From NCBI RefSeq assembly GCF_025143985.1, contig NZ_CP083564.1:2511001-2575000 (forward strand): a stretch of 64,000 nucleotides of DNA. Reading direction: 5' to 3'. This document shows, piece by piece, positions 1 through 10,010 of the stretch; position 1 is the stretch's first letter, and every line of letters starts with the position of its first letter. The position numbers were made by a program, and so were the translations under genes. Below the pieces are notes generated by a model. That model saw only the letters and a list, made by a program, of their open reading frames with translations, was not told where the DNA came from and made no database searches. The DNA comes from Sulfitobacter sp. W027 (GTDB lineage Bacteria > Pseudomonadota > Alphaproteobacteria > Rhodobacterales > Rhodobacteraceae).

Positions 1-1515
1 GAATATTGCTATACCAACGTGCCAAAATGGAACCCGATGAACGTCTGTTCCTATCACCTGCAAGAGGCCGGTGCGACGCCGGAGCAAGAATTGGCCTTTG
101 CGCTGGCCACTGCGACGGCCGTGTTGGATGCCCTAAAGCCCCGTGTCCCCGCGGAAGATTTCCCGCAATTGGTGGGCCGTATTTCCTTTTTCGTGAACGC
201 AGGCATCCGCTTTGTCACCGAAATGTGCAAAATGCGTGCCTTCGTAGACCTTTGGGATGAAATCTGCCGCGAGCGCTATGGCGTGGATGACCCAAAATTC
301 CGGCGTTTCCGCTATGGGGTGCAGGTCAATTCACTGGGGCTGACCGAACAACAACCTGAGAATAACGTCTACCGTATTCTCATTGAAATGCTGGCTGTGA
401 CCCTGTCGAAAAAAGCTCGTGCCCGCGCTGTGCAATTGCCCGCATGGAACGAAGCTCTCGGCCTGCCCCGCCCATGGGACCAGCAATGGTCGATGCGAAT
501 GCAGCAGATCATGGCCCATGAAACGGACCTTCTAGAATTCGACGATCTTTTCGACGGCAACCCGGCGGTCGACGCGAAGGTTGAATTACTTAAAGAAGGC
601 GCACGTGCCGAATTGGCGAACTTAGATGGAATGGGTGGCGCAATTTCCGCGATTGATTACATGAAGGGTCGTTTGGTCGAAAGCAACGCCGGCCGCCTGC
701 GCCGAATTGAAAGCGGCGAAACCATCGTCGTCGGCGTGAACAAATGGCAGCAGGGTGCGCCCTCTCCGCTGATGACCGGCGCGGGTGATATCATGCAATC
801 CGATCCGGGCGCAGAGGCCGACCAGTTGGCCCGCCTTGAGGCATGGCGCGAGGAGCGCGACGCGCAGGCGGTCAAGGAAGCACTGGCCGATCTGCGTCTT
901 GCTGCGGAAAAGGGCGAGAACATCATGCCCGCCTCCATCGCCGCGGCCAAGGCCGGCGTCACCACCGGCGAATGGGCTGCCCAAATGCGCGCCGTTCACG
1001 GAGAATATCGTGGCCCCACCGGGGTTTCCGCCGGTCAATCCAACAAAACCGAAGGGCTGGACGATCTGCGCGATGCGGTGGATGCGGTCAGCGACCGACT
1101 GGGGCGCAGGCTCAAGTTCCTTGTCGGCAAACCGGGGCTTGATGGTCACTCAAACGGGGCCGAACAGATCGCCGTGCGCGCCCGCGATTGCGGCATGGAC
1201 ATCAGCTATGAGGGCATCCGCCTGACCCCTTCTGAAATCGTCGAGGCCGCCCAGACGGAAGGCGCGCATGTGGTAGGTTTGTCGATCCTCTCCGGGTCTC
1301 ATGTGCCCTTGGTCGAAGATCTGATGAAACGTATGAATGACGCGGGTCTAAATCACGTGCCGGTTATTGTCGGTGGTATTATTCCCGAAGCCGATGCAAG
1401 CCGCTTACGGGCTGCCGGGGTGGCGCAGGTCTATACGCCGAAAGACTTCGAATTAAACATTATTATGCAGGATATCATTACCCTCGCAGACCCCACATCG
1501 GTCGCCGCAGAGTAG
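1..1515 (+). CDS. ecm: Ethylmalonyl-CoA mutase, 3' part (cut by window start)
   Basis: Adenosylcobalamin-dependent mutase that converts (2R)-ethylmalonyl-CoA to methylsuccinyl-CoA in the ethylmalonyl-CoA pathway. The frame is open from base 1, so the true start lies upstream; 504 residues remain of a family that is usually about 650-660. The N-terminal part seen here belongs to the substrate-binding barrel (VPKWNPMNVCSYHLQEAG). The C-terminal part is a B12-binding fold with the DxHxxG motif (LDGHSNG, axial His codon 1147-1149) and later SILSGSH and VGGIIP. It resembles methylmalonyl-CoA mutase; I choose the ethylmalonyl enzyme because mcl2 and mch of the same pathway lie 10 kb away and the sequence is of the MeaA type. 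The next gene begins 82 bp downstream behind its own promoter. Confidence 0.88.
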   Translation, partial: EYCYTNVPKWNPMNVCSYHLQEAGATPEQELAFALATATAVLDALKPRVPAEDFPQLVGRISFFVNAGIRFVTEMCKMRAFVDLWDEICRERYGVDDPKFRRFRYGVQVNSLGLTEQQPENNVYRILIEMLAVTLSKKARARAVQLPAWNEALGLPRPWDQQWSMRMQQIMAHETDLLEFDDLFDGNPAVDAKVELLKEGARAELANLDGMGGAISAIDYMKGRLVESNAGRLRRIESGETIVVGVNKWQQGAPSPLMTGAGDIMQSDPGAEADQLARLEAWREERDAQAVKEALADLRLAAEKGENIMPASIAAAKAGVTTGEWAAQMRAVHGEYRGPTGVSAGQSNKTEGLDDLRDAVDAVSDRLGRRLKFLVGKPGLDGHSNGAEQIAVRARDCGMDISYEGIRLTPSEIVEAAQTEGAHVVGLSILSGSHVPLVEDLMKRMNDAGLNHVPVIVGGIIPEADASRLRAAGVAQVYTPKDFELNIIMQDIITLADPTSVAAE

Positions 1516-1530
1516 TCCGACAAAAATATA

Positions 1531-1559
1531 TCGTGCATTTATGCAATTCGCCCTATAAT
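1531..1559 (+). promoter_or_regulatory. Candidate promoter of the H-NS-like gene
   Basis: The intergenic stretch is AT-rich and contains a perfect TATAAT at 1554-1559, 38 bp before the start codon at 1598. The -35 position (about 1531-1536) is a poor match to TTGACA, so the element is supported mainly by the -10 box and by position. Confidence 0.45.
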
Positions 1560-1597
1560 TCCCCTGACCAGAACAATCTGGAAAGGAAATATCAGAT

Positions 1598-1942
1598 ATG
1601 GAAAAAGACCTGAAATCCATGAGCCGCAAGGATCTGGAGAAACTTCTGTCGGATGTCAAAAAGGCGCTGCAAGCAGCACAGTCGCGTGAGCGGCGTGCCG
1701 CACGCAAAGCGGCCGAGAAGGCAGCGGCGGAATATGGCTTTTCCCTCAATGACTTGGCAGATGAGAAACCCGCACCTAAAAAGGTTAAGAAACCGCGCAA
1801 AGCGGCTGCGGGTCCGAAATCGAAACCCCAGTTTGCCAATCCCGAAAACCCGTCCCAGACTTGGACGGGAAAAGGCCGCCAGCCGAATTGGTTTCGCGCC
1901 CAAGTAGAAAAAGGCAGCGATCCGGAGTCGATGCGAGTCTAA
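1598..1942 (+). CDS. H-NS/HvrA family nucleoid-associated regulator
   Basis: Small DNA-binding protein of 114 residues. Residues 1-50 are a charged helical, probably coiled-coil, oligomerisation region (KDLEKLLSDVKKAL). A Lys/Pro/Ala-rich linker follows at about 58-78, and then the H-NS C-terminal DNA-binding motif TWTGKGRQPNWF at about 88-99. In Rhodobacter the paralogue HvrA regulates photosynthesis and nitrogen genes; the target here cannot be told from sequence. The start is preceded by GGAAAGG. It forms a single-gene unit with a strong terminator at 1967-2002. Confidence 0.88.
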   Translation: MEKDLKSMSRKDLEKLLSDVKKALQAAQSRERRAARKAAEKAAAEYGFSLNDLADEKPAPKKVKKPRKAAAGPKSKPQFANPENPSQTWTGKGRQPNWFRAQVEKGSDPESMRV

Positions 1943-1966
1943 TCTATTCCCGAATTGCGAGAATTG

Positions 1967-2002
1967 GGCGCCGGGTGAATGGGTATTCACCGGCGCCTTT
2001 TT
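1967..2002 (+). terminator. Rho-independent terminator of the H-NS-like gene
   Basis: Arms 1967-1980 and 1985-1997 (GGCGCCGG.GTGAAT against ATTCACCGGCGCC, one bulged G) are followed by a run of T at 1998-2002. Confidence 0.85.
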
Positions 2003-2147
2003 CATGCCATTAACGCAATAGTGAATTTGACACGGCGTCTTTCCGCCTTTCCCCGCGCGGACTTTACGTCAACCCGAGCCAGCCTATCACTGCCCTTGTG
2101 AACCGCGCGCCCCACAGGCAAAATGCGCCAAACATCAGGAGACAGAA

Positions 2148-2852
2148 ATGACCGTCCATATTGGCGCAAAACCCGGCGATATCGCTGAAACCGTATTGAT
2201 GCCCGGCGACCCATACCGCGCGAAATGGGCGGCGGAGACTTTCTTGGAAGGGGCTGAACTGGTTAACGAGGTGCGCGGCATGTTGGGCTTTACCGGCACA
2301 TGGCGCGGCAATCGCGTGACGATCCAAGGCTCCGGCATGGGCATGCCATCGCTTTCGATCTACGCCAATGAATTGATGATGGAATACGGTGCGCAGACTC
2401 TGATCCGCATCGGCTCTTGCGGGGGGATGCAGGCCCATGTCGGCATCCGCGATGTCATCATCGCCATGACCGCCAGCACCATCACCTCCCCCTCTTCCGG
2501 TATTTTCCGCGAATTGAACTACGCCCCCTGCGCCGATTGGGGCCTGCTCCGCGCCGCCGTGGAAGCGGCTGAAAAACTGGAGGCCAAAACCCATGTGGGC
2601 GGCATCTATTCCTCGGATGTTTTCTATGCCGAACGGCCCGATCTGGACGAGCAGATGGTGCGCCACGGTATTCTTGGCGTCGAGATGGAGGCGGCGGAGC
2701 TTTACACGCTCGCCGCGCGGCACAAGCGGCGGGCTCTGGCGGTCCTGACTGTGAGCGACCATTTGCAGACCGGCGAGGCGCTTCCTTCGGAAGACCGCGA
2801 GAAGAGCTTTGGCGATATGGTCGAGATTGCGCTGGAAGCGGCTTTCGCCTGA
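2148..2852 (+). CDS. deoD: Purine-nucleoside phosphorylase, DeoD type
   Basis: Phosphorolysis of purine (deoxy)nucleosides to base and (deoxy)ribose-1-phosphate in the cytosol. At 234 residues it has the usual hexameric DeoD length. Visible family motifs are [12 protein letters not shown] near the N-terminus (phosphate-binding Gly-Asp and Arg), the RIGSCGG stretch near residue 86, [10 protein letters not shown] (ribose-binding Glu-Met-Glu) and VSDHLQTGE (active-site Asp region). AGGAGACAG stands just before the ATG. Single gene between an H-NS-like gene and a convergent flavoprotein; the cytosine deaminase/BMP cluster at 40-45 kb is another nucleoside salvage element in this window. Confidence 0.95.
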   Translation: MTVHIGAKPGDIAETVLMPGDPYRAKWAAETFLEGAELVNEVRGMLGFTGTWRGNRVTIQGSGMGMPSLSIYANELMMEYGAQTLIRIGSCGGMQAHVGIRDVIIAMTASTITSPSSGIFRELNYAPCADWGLLRAAVEAAEKLEAKTHVGGIYSSDVFYAERPDLDEQMVRHGILGVEMEAAELYTLAARHKRRALAVLTVSDHLQTGEALPSEDREKSFGDMVEIALEAAFA

Positions 2853-2899
2853 TCGTGGCGGCCGCTGAGAGTGCGGACGGTATTTGAAAAAGGATGAAG

Positions 2900-2932
2900 A
2901 GGCGCGGCGGGGGTCGCGCCTTTGGCTTTTGT
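2900..2932 (+). terminator. Terminator downstream of deoD
   Basis: Stem AGGCGCG (2900-2906) pairs with CGCGCCT (2915-2921) around an 8-nt loop, followed by a T-rich tail. It sits between deoD and the convergent FAD dehydrogenase. Confidence 0.65.
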
Positions 2933-2943
2933 GGTGGAGGGCG

Positions 2944-4596
2944 TCAGGCGTTTTGACCAGCGAGGCGCCCGGAGTAGAGGCAGCCCCCCAGAAAGGTGCC
3001 TTCAAGGGCGTTGTAACCGTGGTAGCCGCCGCCGCCGAAACCGCAGACCTCACCGGCAGCGTAGAGACCGGGGAGGACGCTGCCTTTGGGGGTCAGGACG
3101 CGGCCTTTCGTGTCGCTGTGCAACCCGCCGAGCGATTTCCGCGTGAGGATATTGAGGCGCACGGCAATCAGCGGGCCGTTTGCGGGGTCCAGAATGGCGT
3201 GGGGTTTTGCGGTGCGGATCAGGCGGTCGCCGCGGTAGGCGCGCGCGCCGCGGATCGCTGTGATCTGAGCATCCTTGGCGAAGGGATTGTCGAGCTGGCC
3301 ATCGCGGGCTTCTATCTGGGCGCGGAGGTGATCGAGGATCACGGGCGCGTCGGGGGTGAGCGCGTTCATGCGGCCGACAAGCGTGTCGAGGTCGTCGGCC
3401 ACGATGAAATCCGCGCCGTGGTCTTTGAACGCCTCCACCGCCGCTGTCGCGCCTTTGCCGAGGAGGGATTTGAGTACCTCCCGCCAGCTGCCGGAAGTGA
3501 GATCGGGGTTCTGTTCTGAACCGGAGAGGGCGAACTCCTTTTCGATGATCTTTTGGGTCAGGATGAACCAACTGTGCTCACCCGCTTGCAGGATCCGCCG
3601 CAGGGTTGAGAGCGTGTCGAAACCTGGCAGGCAGGGGGCTTCCATGCGGTTGCCCTTGGCGTCAAACCACATCGACGAGGGCCCGGGCAGGATGCGGATG
3701 CCGTGGTTGGGCCAGATCGGATTCCAGTTCTGGACGCCTTCGCAATAGTGCCACATGCGGTCTTCGTTGATCAGCCCAGCCCCGGCCTCGGCGGCAATGG
3801 CGTGCATTTTGCCATCGACGTAATCCGGCACGCCGCTGACCATGCGTTTTGGCGCGGGGCCGAGGCGGTCTGTGGGCCAGTGCTGCCGCACCAGATCGTG
3901 GTTGGCGCCGATGCCGCCGGTGGTGAGGATCACGGCTTCGGCGGCATGTTCGAATTGGCCTGTCACACTGCGTGGCGTGCTTTGGCCGCGGGGGGCGTCG
4001 CTGTCTTCTAATACTTCGCCCGCGATGCCTGTGACTGCGCCGTTGGTGGTGACGAGCTCTGTGACGCGGTGGCGGAAGGCGAGGCGCAGCTTGCCGGCGG
4101 CGGCATGGTCCTGCATCAGCTGCGTGAAGGGGGCGACGACGCCCGTGCCGGTGCCCCATGTGATGTGGAAACGCGGGACCGAGTTGCCGTGGCCGTGGGC
4201 CCCAGCCCCGCCACGTTCGGCCCAGCCGACGACCGGGAACCAGCGCATTCCAAAGCCTTGCAACCAGCCGCGCATATCGCCCGCCGCCCAGTCGATGAAG
4301 CCTTCCGCCAGCTTTCGGGGGTTGGCGTCTTCGGGTCGGTCGAACTGGGCCGAGCCCATCCAGTCGCGATAGGCCAGTTCGGCGCTGTCGCGGATGCCCA
4401 TGCGGCGCTGCTCGGGCGTGTCGATCATAAAGAGACCGCCGAGCGACCAGAACGCCTGCCCACCAAGGCTTTGCGGGCCTTCTTGGTCCAGCAGCAGAAC
4501 CCGGCGGCCGCGCAGCACCGACTCATGGGCGGCGACCATGCCGGACAGACCCGCGCCGACCACGATCACATCTGCTTTGAAACGCTCACTGCCCAT
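2944..4596 (-). CDS. FAD-binding dehydrogenase (COG3573-like flavoprotein)
   Basis: Predicted flavoprotein of 550 residues of the fumarate reductase/3-ketosteroid-1-dehydrogenase fold. The N-terminus is a dinucleotide-binding motif (DVIVVGAGLSGMVAAHE, about residues 9-25). The C-terminus closes with the second FAD motif (GLYAAGEVCGFGGGG) and NALEGTFLGGCLYSGR. Substrate is unknown. The frame stays open upstream, but I place the start at 4596 because an AGGGGAGG ribosome site lies just before that ATG and the flavin motif then begins near residue 9 as in the family. No dedicated electron-transfer subunit is adjacent. Confidence 0.82.
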   Translation of the reverse strand: MGSERFKADVIVVGAGLSGMVAAHESVLRGRRVLLLDQEGPQSLGGQAFWSLGGLFMIDTPEQRRMGIRDSAELAYRDWMGSAQFDRPEDANPRKLAEGFIDWAAGDMRGWLQGFGMRWFPVVGWAERGGAGAHGHGNSVPRFHITWGTGTGVVAPFTQLMQDHAAAGKLRLAFRHRVTELVTTNGAVTGIAGEVLEDSDAPRGQSTPRSVTGQFEHAAEAVILTTGGIGANHDLVRQHWPTDRLGPAPKRMVSGVPDYVDGKMHAIAAEAGAGLINEDRMWHYCEGVQNWNPIWPNHGIRILPGPSSMWFDAKGNRMEAPCLPGFDTLSTLRRILQAGEHSWFILTQKIIEKEFALSGSEQNPDLTSGSWREVLKSLLGKGATAAVEAFKDHGADFIVADDLDTLVGRMNALTPDAPVILDHLRAQIEARDGQLDNPFAKDAQITAIRGARAYRGDRLIRTAKPHAILDPANGPLIAVRLNILTRKSLGGLHSDTKGRVLTPKGSVLPGLYAAGEVCGFGGGGYHGYNALEGTFLGGCLYSGRLAGQNA

Positions 4597-4648
4597 TGCC
4601 GCCTCCCCTTTTCCGGCAAGCTTGCGGTGGGCTAGGAGCAAAAGCAAG

Positions 4649-4864
4649 TCACAGACGCGGGGTGTCGAGCCCCTTGAGGCAGCGGTCGGGCGGGCCTTCA
4701 CTGCGATAGGCTTCGGCGCCGCAGGCGACGCAGTGGTATTTGCGCAATGCGCCCTTGTCGCCCGTCCGGTCTTCGCGCCAGCGGCAGTCACGCGTGGGCG
4801 CGTTGCGACGGGCAAAGATCAGCACGATCACAAAGACGATAACGATGACGAAGGGTAGGATCAT
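4649..4864 (-). CDS. Small single-pass membrane protein with CxxC motif
   Basis: 71 residues: an N-terminal hydrophobic segment (about residues 2-18, all I/L/V/F) and a basic cytosolic or periplasmic tail with YHCVACGAE and a further Cys about 20 residues later, which could bind metal. The start lies directly beyond the sdhB terminator and has no clear ribosome site, so expression may depend on read-through or an unseen promoter. Function unknown. It is real rather than a shadow because it fits the gap between sdhB and the flavoprotein and has an orderly membrane-plus-Cys layout. Confidence 0.6.
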   Translation of the reverse strand: MILPFVIVIVFVIVLIFARRNAPTRDCRWREDRTGDKGALRKYHCVACGAEAYRSEGPPDRCLKGLDTPRL

Positions 4865-4897
4865 AAGAAAACCAAAGGCCCGGCGCTTGGCCGGGCC
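4865..4897 (-). terminator. Terminator of the sdh operon
   Basis: On the minus strand a perfect GGCCCGGC/GCCGGGCC stem (4877-4884 and 4890-4897) with a 5-nt loop is followed by a T-rich tail, 10 bp after the sdhB stop. Confidence 0.85.
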
Positions 4898-4906
4898 TTG
4901 TGTTGA

Positions 4907-5686
4907 TCAGACGGTCCGTTCGACCATCAGCTTCTTGATATTGGCGATCGCCGCTGCCGGGTTCAGCCCCTTGGGGCAGGTCTTGGCGCAGTTCATAATC
5001 GTGTGGCAGCGGTAGAGCTTGAACGGGTCTTCGAGATCGTCCAGACGCTCGCCCGTCGCCTCATCCCGGCTGTCGATGATCCAGCGGTAGGCGTGCAGCA
5101 GCGCGGCCGGCCCGAGGTAGCGGTCGCCGTTCCACCAGTAGCTGGGGCAGGATGTCGAGCAACAGGCGCACATGATGCACTCATAGAGGCCATCGAGCTT
5201 GGCGCGGTCGTCGATCGACTGCTTCCACTCTTTGCGGGGCTCGGGTGTCTCGGTTTCCAGCCAGGGCTGGATCGAGGCGTGCTGGGCGTAGAAGTGGGTC
5301 AGGTCGGGGATCAGGTCTTTGACCACCGGCATATGCGGCAGCGGGTAGATTTTGACCACGCCGTTGATCTCTTCCATGCCGTACGTACAGGCCAGCGTGT
5401 TGATGCCATCGATGTTCATCGCGCAGGAGCCGCAGATGCCTTCGCGGCAGGAGCGGCGGAAGGTCAGCGTGGGGTCGATCTCGTTCTTGATCTTGATCAG
5501 CGCGTCGAGAATCATCGGGCCACAATCGTCCATGTCGACGAAATAGGTGTCGAGCGCCGGGTTCTTCCCGTCGTCGGGGTTCCAGCGGTAGATGTGGAAC
5601 TCGCGCAGGTCGGTCGCGCCTTGCGGCTTGGGCCATGTTTTTCCGCTGGTCATGCGGGAGTTTTTGGGAAGCGTCAGTTGAACCAT
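4907..5686 (-). CDS. sdhB: Succinate dehydrogenase iron-sulfur subunit
   Basis: Complex II electron-transfer subunit carrying [2Fe-2S], [4Fe-4S] and [3Fe-4S] clusters between SdhA and the membrane quinone site. 259 residues. The N-terminal ferredoxin domain has [15 protein letters not shown] plus a following C; the C-terminal domain has [16 protein letters not shown] and [22 protein letters not shown] stands before the ATG. It is last in the sdhC-D-A-lipoprotein-B operon, separated from sdhA by the small lipoprotein gene, and is followed by a strong terminator. Confidence 0.98.
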   Translation of the reverse strand: MVQLTLPKNSRMTSGKTWPKPQGATDLREFHIYRWNPDDGKNPALDTYFVDMDDCGPMILDALIKIKNEIDPTLTFRRSCREGICGSCAMNIDGINTLACTYGMEEINGVVKIYPLPHMPVVKDLIPDLTHFYAQHASIQPWLETETPEPRKEWKQSIDDRAKLDGLYECIMCACCSTSCPSYWWNGDRYLGPAALLHAYRWIIDSRDEATGERLDDLEDPFKLYRCHTIMNCAKTCPKGLNPAAAIANIKKLMVERTV

Positions 5687-5696
5687 TGTGCGTCTC

Positions 5697-6032
5697 CTAA
5701 AGCGTCATGCCAGCTGCAGGCGCGGCGGCCAGCAGGCAGGTGCGGGTCTCGGGGCGCGACAGAATCGTGCGCACGGTGCCCGTTGTTGTGTCGTCCACGC
5801 CGACCACGGTGGCGCGGGCCAATTCGCGCAGTTCCAGCGCGTCGGCATTGTCGATGATGCAATCGGTGAAGGGGGTGATCAGCTGTTTAGGCACCTGTGG
5901 AAAGCGGGTGGCCAGAACTTCGGTCACCACGCCTTTTGAAGTTTGGCGGGCGGTGTCATCCACTGCCTGCTGAACTTCAACACAGCCCGAAAGAGCTGCA
6001 AACGTGGCCGCGATGAGTGCTGTGCGAACCAT
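5697..6032 (-). CDS. Small lipoprotein encoded between sdhA and sdhB
   Basis: 111 residues. The N-terminus is a lipoprotein signal (hydrophobic core, then lipobox LSGC, Cys at about residue 16). The mature part is about 95 residues with two further Cys (in FTDCIIDN and TRTCLLAA) that could form a disulfide in the periplasm. The ATG at 6032 overlaps the sdhA stop by one base (TGATG), so translation is coupled to sdhA; an in-frame TTG one codon earlier is less likely. sdhB follows 10 bp later. No known function; its position argues for co-expression with complex II, not for membership in it. Confidence 0.75.
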   Translation of the reverse strand: MVRTALIAATFAALSGCVEVQQAVDDTARQTSKGVVTEVLATRFPQVPKQLITPFTDCIIDNADALELRELARATVVGVDDTTTGTVRTILSRPETRTCLLAAAPAAGMTL

Positions 6033-7837
6033 CAATACACCCGTGCCTTGGGGGCGATTTTCTTCATGTCGATCCCGCCTTCGTCTTCTTTGGTCAGCGG
6101 ATCGAGGTGCACGGCGCGGTAGGTGAGTTTCGCGTCATTGCCATCGAACCACGCCAGCGAGTGCTTGCGCCATTCGTCGTCGTTCCGATCCGGGTAGTCC
6201 TCATGCGCGTGTGCGCCCCGGCTCTCTTTGCGGGCAGCGGCGGCGGTGATCGTGGCGGTGGCGTTGGGCATCAGGTTGGTCAGCTCCAGCGTCTCCATCA
6301 GATCAGAGTTCCACACGAGGCTGCGGTCGGTGACATGCAGATCGTCGAGCTTGTCGGCCACTTCGATCATCTTGACGCGGCCCTCTTCCAGCGTCTTGTC
6401 GGTGCGGAAGACGGCAGCATCGGCCTGCATGGTCTTTTGCATCTCAAGGCGCAGCTCCGCCGTGGGCGTGCCGCCCTTGGCATTGCGCAGACCGTCGAAG
6501 CGGTCAAAGGCTTTCTCGACCGAAGCCATGTTGGGCGTCGGTACAGCCGTCTCGGGGTCAACGATCTTGGCGGCGCGGATCGCGGCGGCGCGGCCAAAGA
6601 CCACGAGGTCGATCAGCGAGTTGGAGCCCAGACGGTTCGCACCGTGTACCGAAGCACAGCCCGCTTCGCCCACGGCCATCAGGCCGGGTGCGATGGCGTC
6701 TGGGTTGTCGGCAGTCGGGTTCAGCACTTCGCCCCAGTAGTTCGTGGGGATGCCGCCCATGTTGTAGTGTACCGTCGGCAGCACCGGGATCGGCTCTTTC
6801 GTCAGGTCCACCCCGGCAAAGATGCGCGCCGACTCAGAGATGCCCGGCAGGCGCAGATCCAGCGTTTCTGGCGGCAGGTGGTTCAGGTGCAGGTGGATGT
6901 GATCCTTGTTCTCGCCCACACCACGGCCTTCGCGGATTTCCATCGTCATGCAGCGCGAAACAACGTCACGCGACGCGAGGTCTTTATAGGTCGGCGCATA
7001 GCGCTCCATGAAACGCTCGCCCTCGGAGTTGGTCAGATACCCGCCTTCGCCGCGCGCACCTTCGGTGATCAAGCAGCCTGCTCCGTAGATGCCGGTGGGG
7101 TGGAACTGCACGAATTCCATGTCTTGCAGCGGCAGGCCCGCACGGGCCGCCATGCCGCCACCGTCGCCGGTGCAGGTGTGGGCAGAGGTCGCCGAGAAAT
7201 AAGCCCGGCCATAGCCGCCCGTCGCCAGCACCACCATCTTGGCGCTGAACAGATGCATGGTGCCGTCGTCGAGCTTCCAGCAGAGCACGCCTTGGCAAAC
7301 GCCGTCATCCGACATGATCAGGTCGATGGCGAAATACTCGATGAAGAACTGCGCGTTCTGCTTCAGCGATTGGCCGTAAAGCGTGTGCAGGATCGCGTGG
7401 CCGGTCCGGTCGGCGGCGGCACAGGTCCGCTGCACGGGGGGGCCTTCGCCGAATTCGGTGGTGTGACCGCCAAAGGGACGCTGGTAGATCTTGCCCTCTT
7501 CGGTGCGCGAGAAGGGCACGCCGTAATGCTCCAACTCGTAAACCGCCTTAGGCGCTTCGCGGGCGAGGTATTCCATCGCATCCGTGTCGCCCAGCCAGTC
7601 CGAACCTTTGACCGTGTCATACATATGCCACTGCCAGTTGTCAGGGCCCATGTTGGACAGTGACGCGGCAATGCCGCCCTGCGCCGCTACAGTATGGCTT
7701 CGTGTCGGGAAAACCTTGGAGATACAGGCCGTACGCAGCCCCTGCTCCGCCATGCCCAAAGTCGCGCGCAGGCCAGCACCGCCTGCCCCCACCACGACAA
7801 CGTCATATTCGTGGGTTTCATATTCATATGCTGCCAT
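6032..7837 (-). CDS. sdhA: Succinate dehydrogenase flavoprotein subunit
   Basis: Catalytic subunit of complex II; oxidises succinate to fumarate with covalently bound FAD. 601 residues. FAD motif [13 protein letters not shown] near residue 15; the covalent flavin His is in [11 protein letters not shown] near residue 48. Substrate-binding and catalytic regions are visible as [25 protein letters not shown] and [29 protein letters not shown] precedes the ATG. Third gene of the sdh operon, 28 bp after sdhD. Confidence 0.98.
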   Translation of the reverse strand: MAAYEYETHEYDVVVVGAGGAGLRATLGMAEQGLRTACISKVFPTRSHTVAAQGGIAASLSNMGPDNWQWHMYDTVKGSDWLGDTDAMEYLAREAPKAVYELEHYGVPFSRTEEGKIYQRPFGGHTTEFGEGPPVQRTCAAADRTGHAILHTLYGQSLKQNAQFFIEYFAIDLIMSDDGVCQGVLCWKLDDGTMHLFSAKMVVLATGGYGRAYFSATSAHTCTGDGGGMAARAGLPLQDMEFVQFHPTGIYGAGCLITEGARGEGGYLTNSEGERFMERYAPTYKDLASRDVVSRCMTMEIREGRGVGENKDHIHLHLNHLPPETLDLRLPGISESARIFAGVDLTKEPIPVLPTVHYNMGGIPTNYWGEVLNPTADNPDAIAPGLMAVGEAGCASVHGANRLGSNSLIDLVVFGRAAAIRAAKIVDPETAVPTPNMASVEKAFDRFDGLRNAKGGTPTAELRLEMQKTMQADAAVFRTDKTLEEGRVKMIEVADKLDDLHVTDRSLVWNSDLMETLELTNLMPNATATITAAAARKESRGAHAHEDYPDRNDDEWRKHSLAWFDGNDAKLTYRAVHLDPLTKEDEGGIDMKKIAPKARVY

Positions 7838-7865
7838 TTAATCGGTCTCCCGTTTGGGCGTATTG

Positions 7866-8237
7866 TTACAGGGCGAGCTTGGCGATGGCGAAAACGCCGA
7901 CCGCTGCTGCGCCGTAGCTGATGATGGTCATCACGATGAGGGCGATCTTGTTGGCCAGCCCATGGACATAGTCCTCGATCAGCACCTGCACACCGTCATT
8001 GAAATGTTTAAAGCCCACGATCAGCGTCAGGGCCGCCACGATGGCCGGGAATGGCCGCGCGTAATAGGCGAGGATCTCTTCGTACGTACCGCCAAGCGCG
8101 CTGCCGAAGGTAAAGACGAACAGCGGGATCAACACCAAGAGCGCCAGCGAAGAGACTTTCATCGCCCAGAAATGCGCGGTACCGGTTTTCGCCGAGCCAA
8201 GGCCGCGGGCGCGTTTGCGATCTGTCATGTATGCCAT
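7866..8237 (-). CDS. sdhD: Succinate dehydrogenase membrane anchor subunit
   Basis: Hydrophobic anchor of 123 residues with three predicted membrane helices; with SdhC it binds haem b and ubiquinone. The FKHFNDGVQVLIEDYVHG stretch provides the conserved His and the DY pair of the family. I place the start at 8237 (MAYMTDRKRARG) because GAGGAG lies just upstream, 11 bp after sdhC, although the frame remains open further upstream inside sdhC. Confidence 0.93.
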   Translation of the reverse strand: MAYMTDRKRARGLGSAKTGTAHFWAMKVSSLALLVLIPLFVFTFGSALGGTYEEILAYYARPFPAIVAALTLIVGFKHFNDGVQVLIEDYVHGLANKIALIVMTIISYGAAAVGVFAIAKLAL

Positions 8238-8248
8238 GGTGTCGCTCC

Positions 8249-8632
8249 TCAAACGATGATGATGGTCAGGATGGTCAGCACGACCGACCCAATCAGCGCG
8301 GTCCAGCCCAGCTTTTCCGCGGTCGGCACGTCGAGCATGCGGCCCGTGTCCCAGATCAGGTGTCGGATGCCGGCGAGCGTGTGATACCACAGACCCAAAA
8401 GCGACAGGGTGAACACCAGATCACCGAACCAGCTGGTCATGATCCCGTTCACGGTATCAAAATACTCAACCGACGTCGCCGCGGCGAGGAACCACCACAC
8501 GATCAACAGCGCGGTGATCAACATCGCGTTGCCGGTGATCCGGGTGAGAATCGACGTCATAGAGGTCAATTGTGGGCGGTAGATCGTCAAATGCGGGGAA
8601 AGCGGGCGGTTACCCCGGTTCACATCGGCCAT
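8249..8632 (-). CDS. sdhC: Succinate dehydrogenase cytochrome b556 subunit
   Basis: Membrane anchor of complex II, 127 residues and three helices. It has the SdhC signature RPLSPHLTIYRPQLTS near residue 9 and the haem-ligand region WYHTLAGIRHLIWD near residue 82. AGGAC precedes the ATG. First gene of sdhC-D-A-lipoprotein-B; the leader holds a tandem 12-bp repeat, and a double palindrome lies 150-180 bp upstream. Confidence 0.95.
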   Translation of the reverse strand: MADVNRGNRPLSPHLTIYRPQLTSMTSILTRITGNAMLITALLIVWWFLAAATSVEYFDTVNGIMTSWFGDLVFTLSLLGLWYHTLAGIRHLIWDTGRMLDVPTAEKLGWTALIGSVVLTILTIIIV

Positions 8633-8642
8633 GGCGCGGTCC

Positions 8643-8666
8643 TTTGTCCTGTGCTTTGTCCTGTGC
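8643..8666 (-). repeat. Tandem 12-bp repeat in the sdhC leader
   Basis: CTTTGTCCTGTG occurs twice in direct succession (8643-8654 and 8655-8666, plus-strand reading). On the sdhC strand each copy carries AGGAC, the same ribosome-binding core used by sdhC, so the leader has repeated Shine-Dalgarno-like blocks. Confidence 0.6.
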
Positions 8667-8781
8667 TTTGCATCTTGATAGCGGTTTTTACAGGACTGTC
8701 ACGGGGAACTGCGGGGAATCTGCGGGGTTTGGCCGGTGTTTCGATGGAAAAATGACAGTCTGACGACGAACTGTGCAAATT

Positions 8782-8812
8782 TGTGATCACAGCTTACAAA
8801 CGTGTGATCACA
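8782..8812. promoter_or_regulatory. Double palindrome TGTGATCACA upstream of sdhC
   Basis: Two perfect copies of TGTGATCACA at 8782-8791 and 8803-8812, centres 21 bp apart (two helical turns), lie 150-180 bp upstream of sdhC. The same pair with the same spacing and flanking T/A bases lies upstream of sucC (14624-14654). It looks like an operator for a dimeric regulator bound twice on one DNA face. The regulator is not identified in the window. Confidence 0.75.
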
Positions 8813-8839
8813 AAATATGTGTATCGTTCCCGTCCTATC

Positions 8840-8871
8840 AAAAAAGCGCGCCCCGCAAAGGGACGCGCTTT
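8840..8871 (-). terminator. Terminator of mdh
   Basis: On the minus strand the stem AAAGCGCG.CCC (one mismatch) closes with GGG.CGCGCTTT and runs into six T, shortly after the mdh stop at 8894. Confidence 0.85.
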
Positions 8872-8893
8872 CAGACTCGGGTGAGTCTATGGC

Positions 8894-9952
<1,059 letters not shown>

Positions 9953-9960
9953 CTAAAACG

Positions 9961-9985
9961 AAAAAGGCCGCCCCGAGGGGCGGCC
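9961..9985 (-). terminator. Terminator of the PRC-barrel gene
   Basis: Perfect GGCCGCCCC/GGGGCGGCC stem at 9966-9985 with a 2-nt loop; on the minus strand it is followed by TTTTT. It lies 25 bp after the stop at 10011. Confidence 0.88.
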
Positions 9986-10010
9986 AATAGCTCAAGTCTA
10001 AAGCGAAGGC

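Noticed and set aside
6017..7663. Long open frame on the plus strand opposite sdhA
   Set aside because: It mirrors sdhA, is rich in Arg/His/Gly from antisense GC-rich codons, has no family motif, while sdhA on the other strand is certain.
8782..8812. CRP/FNR-type site
   Set aside because: CRP needs TGTGA-N6-TCACA and FNR needs TTGAT-N4-ATCAA; here TGTGA and TCACA abut with no spacer.
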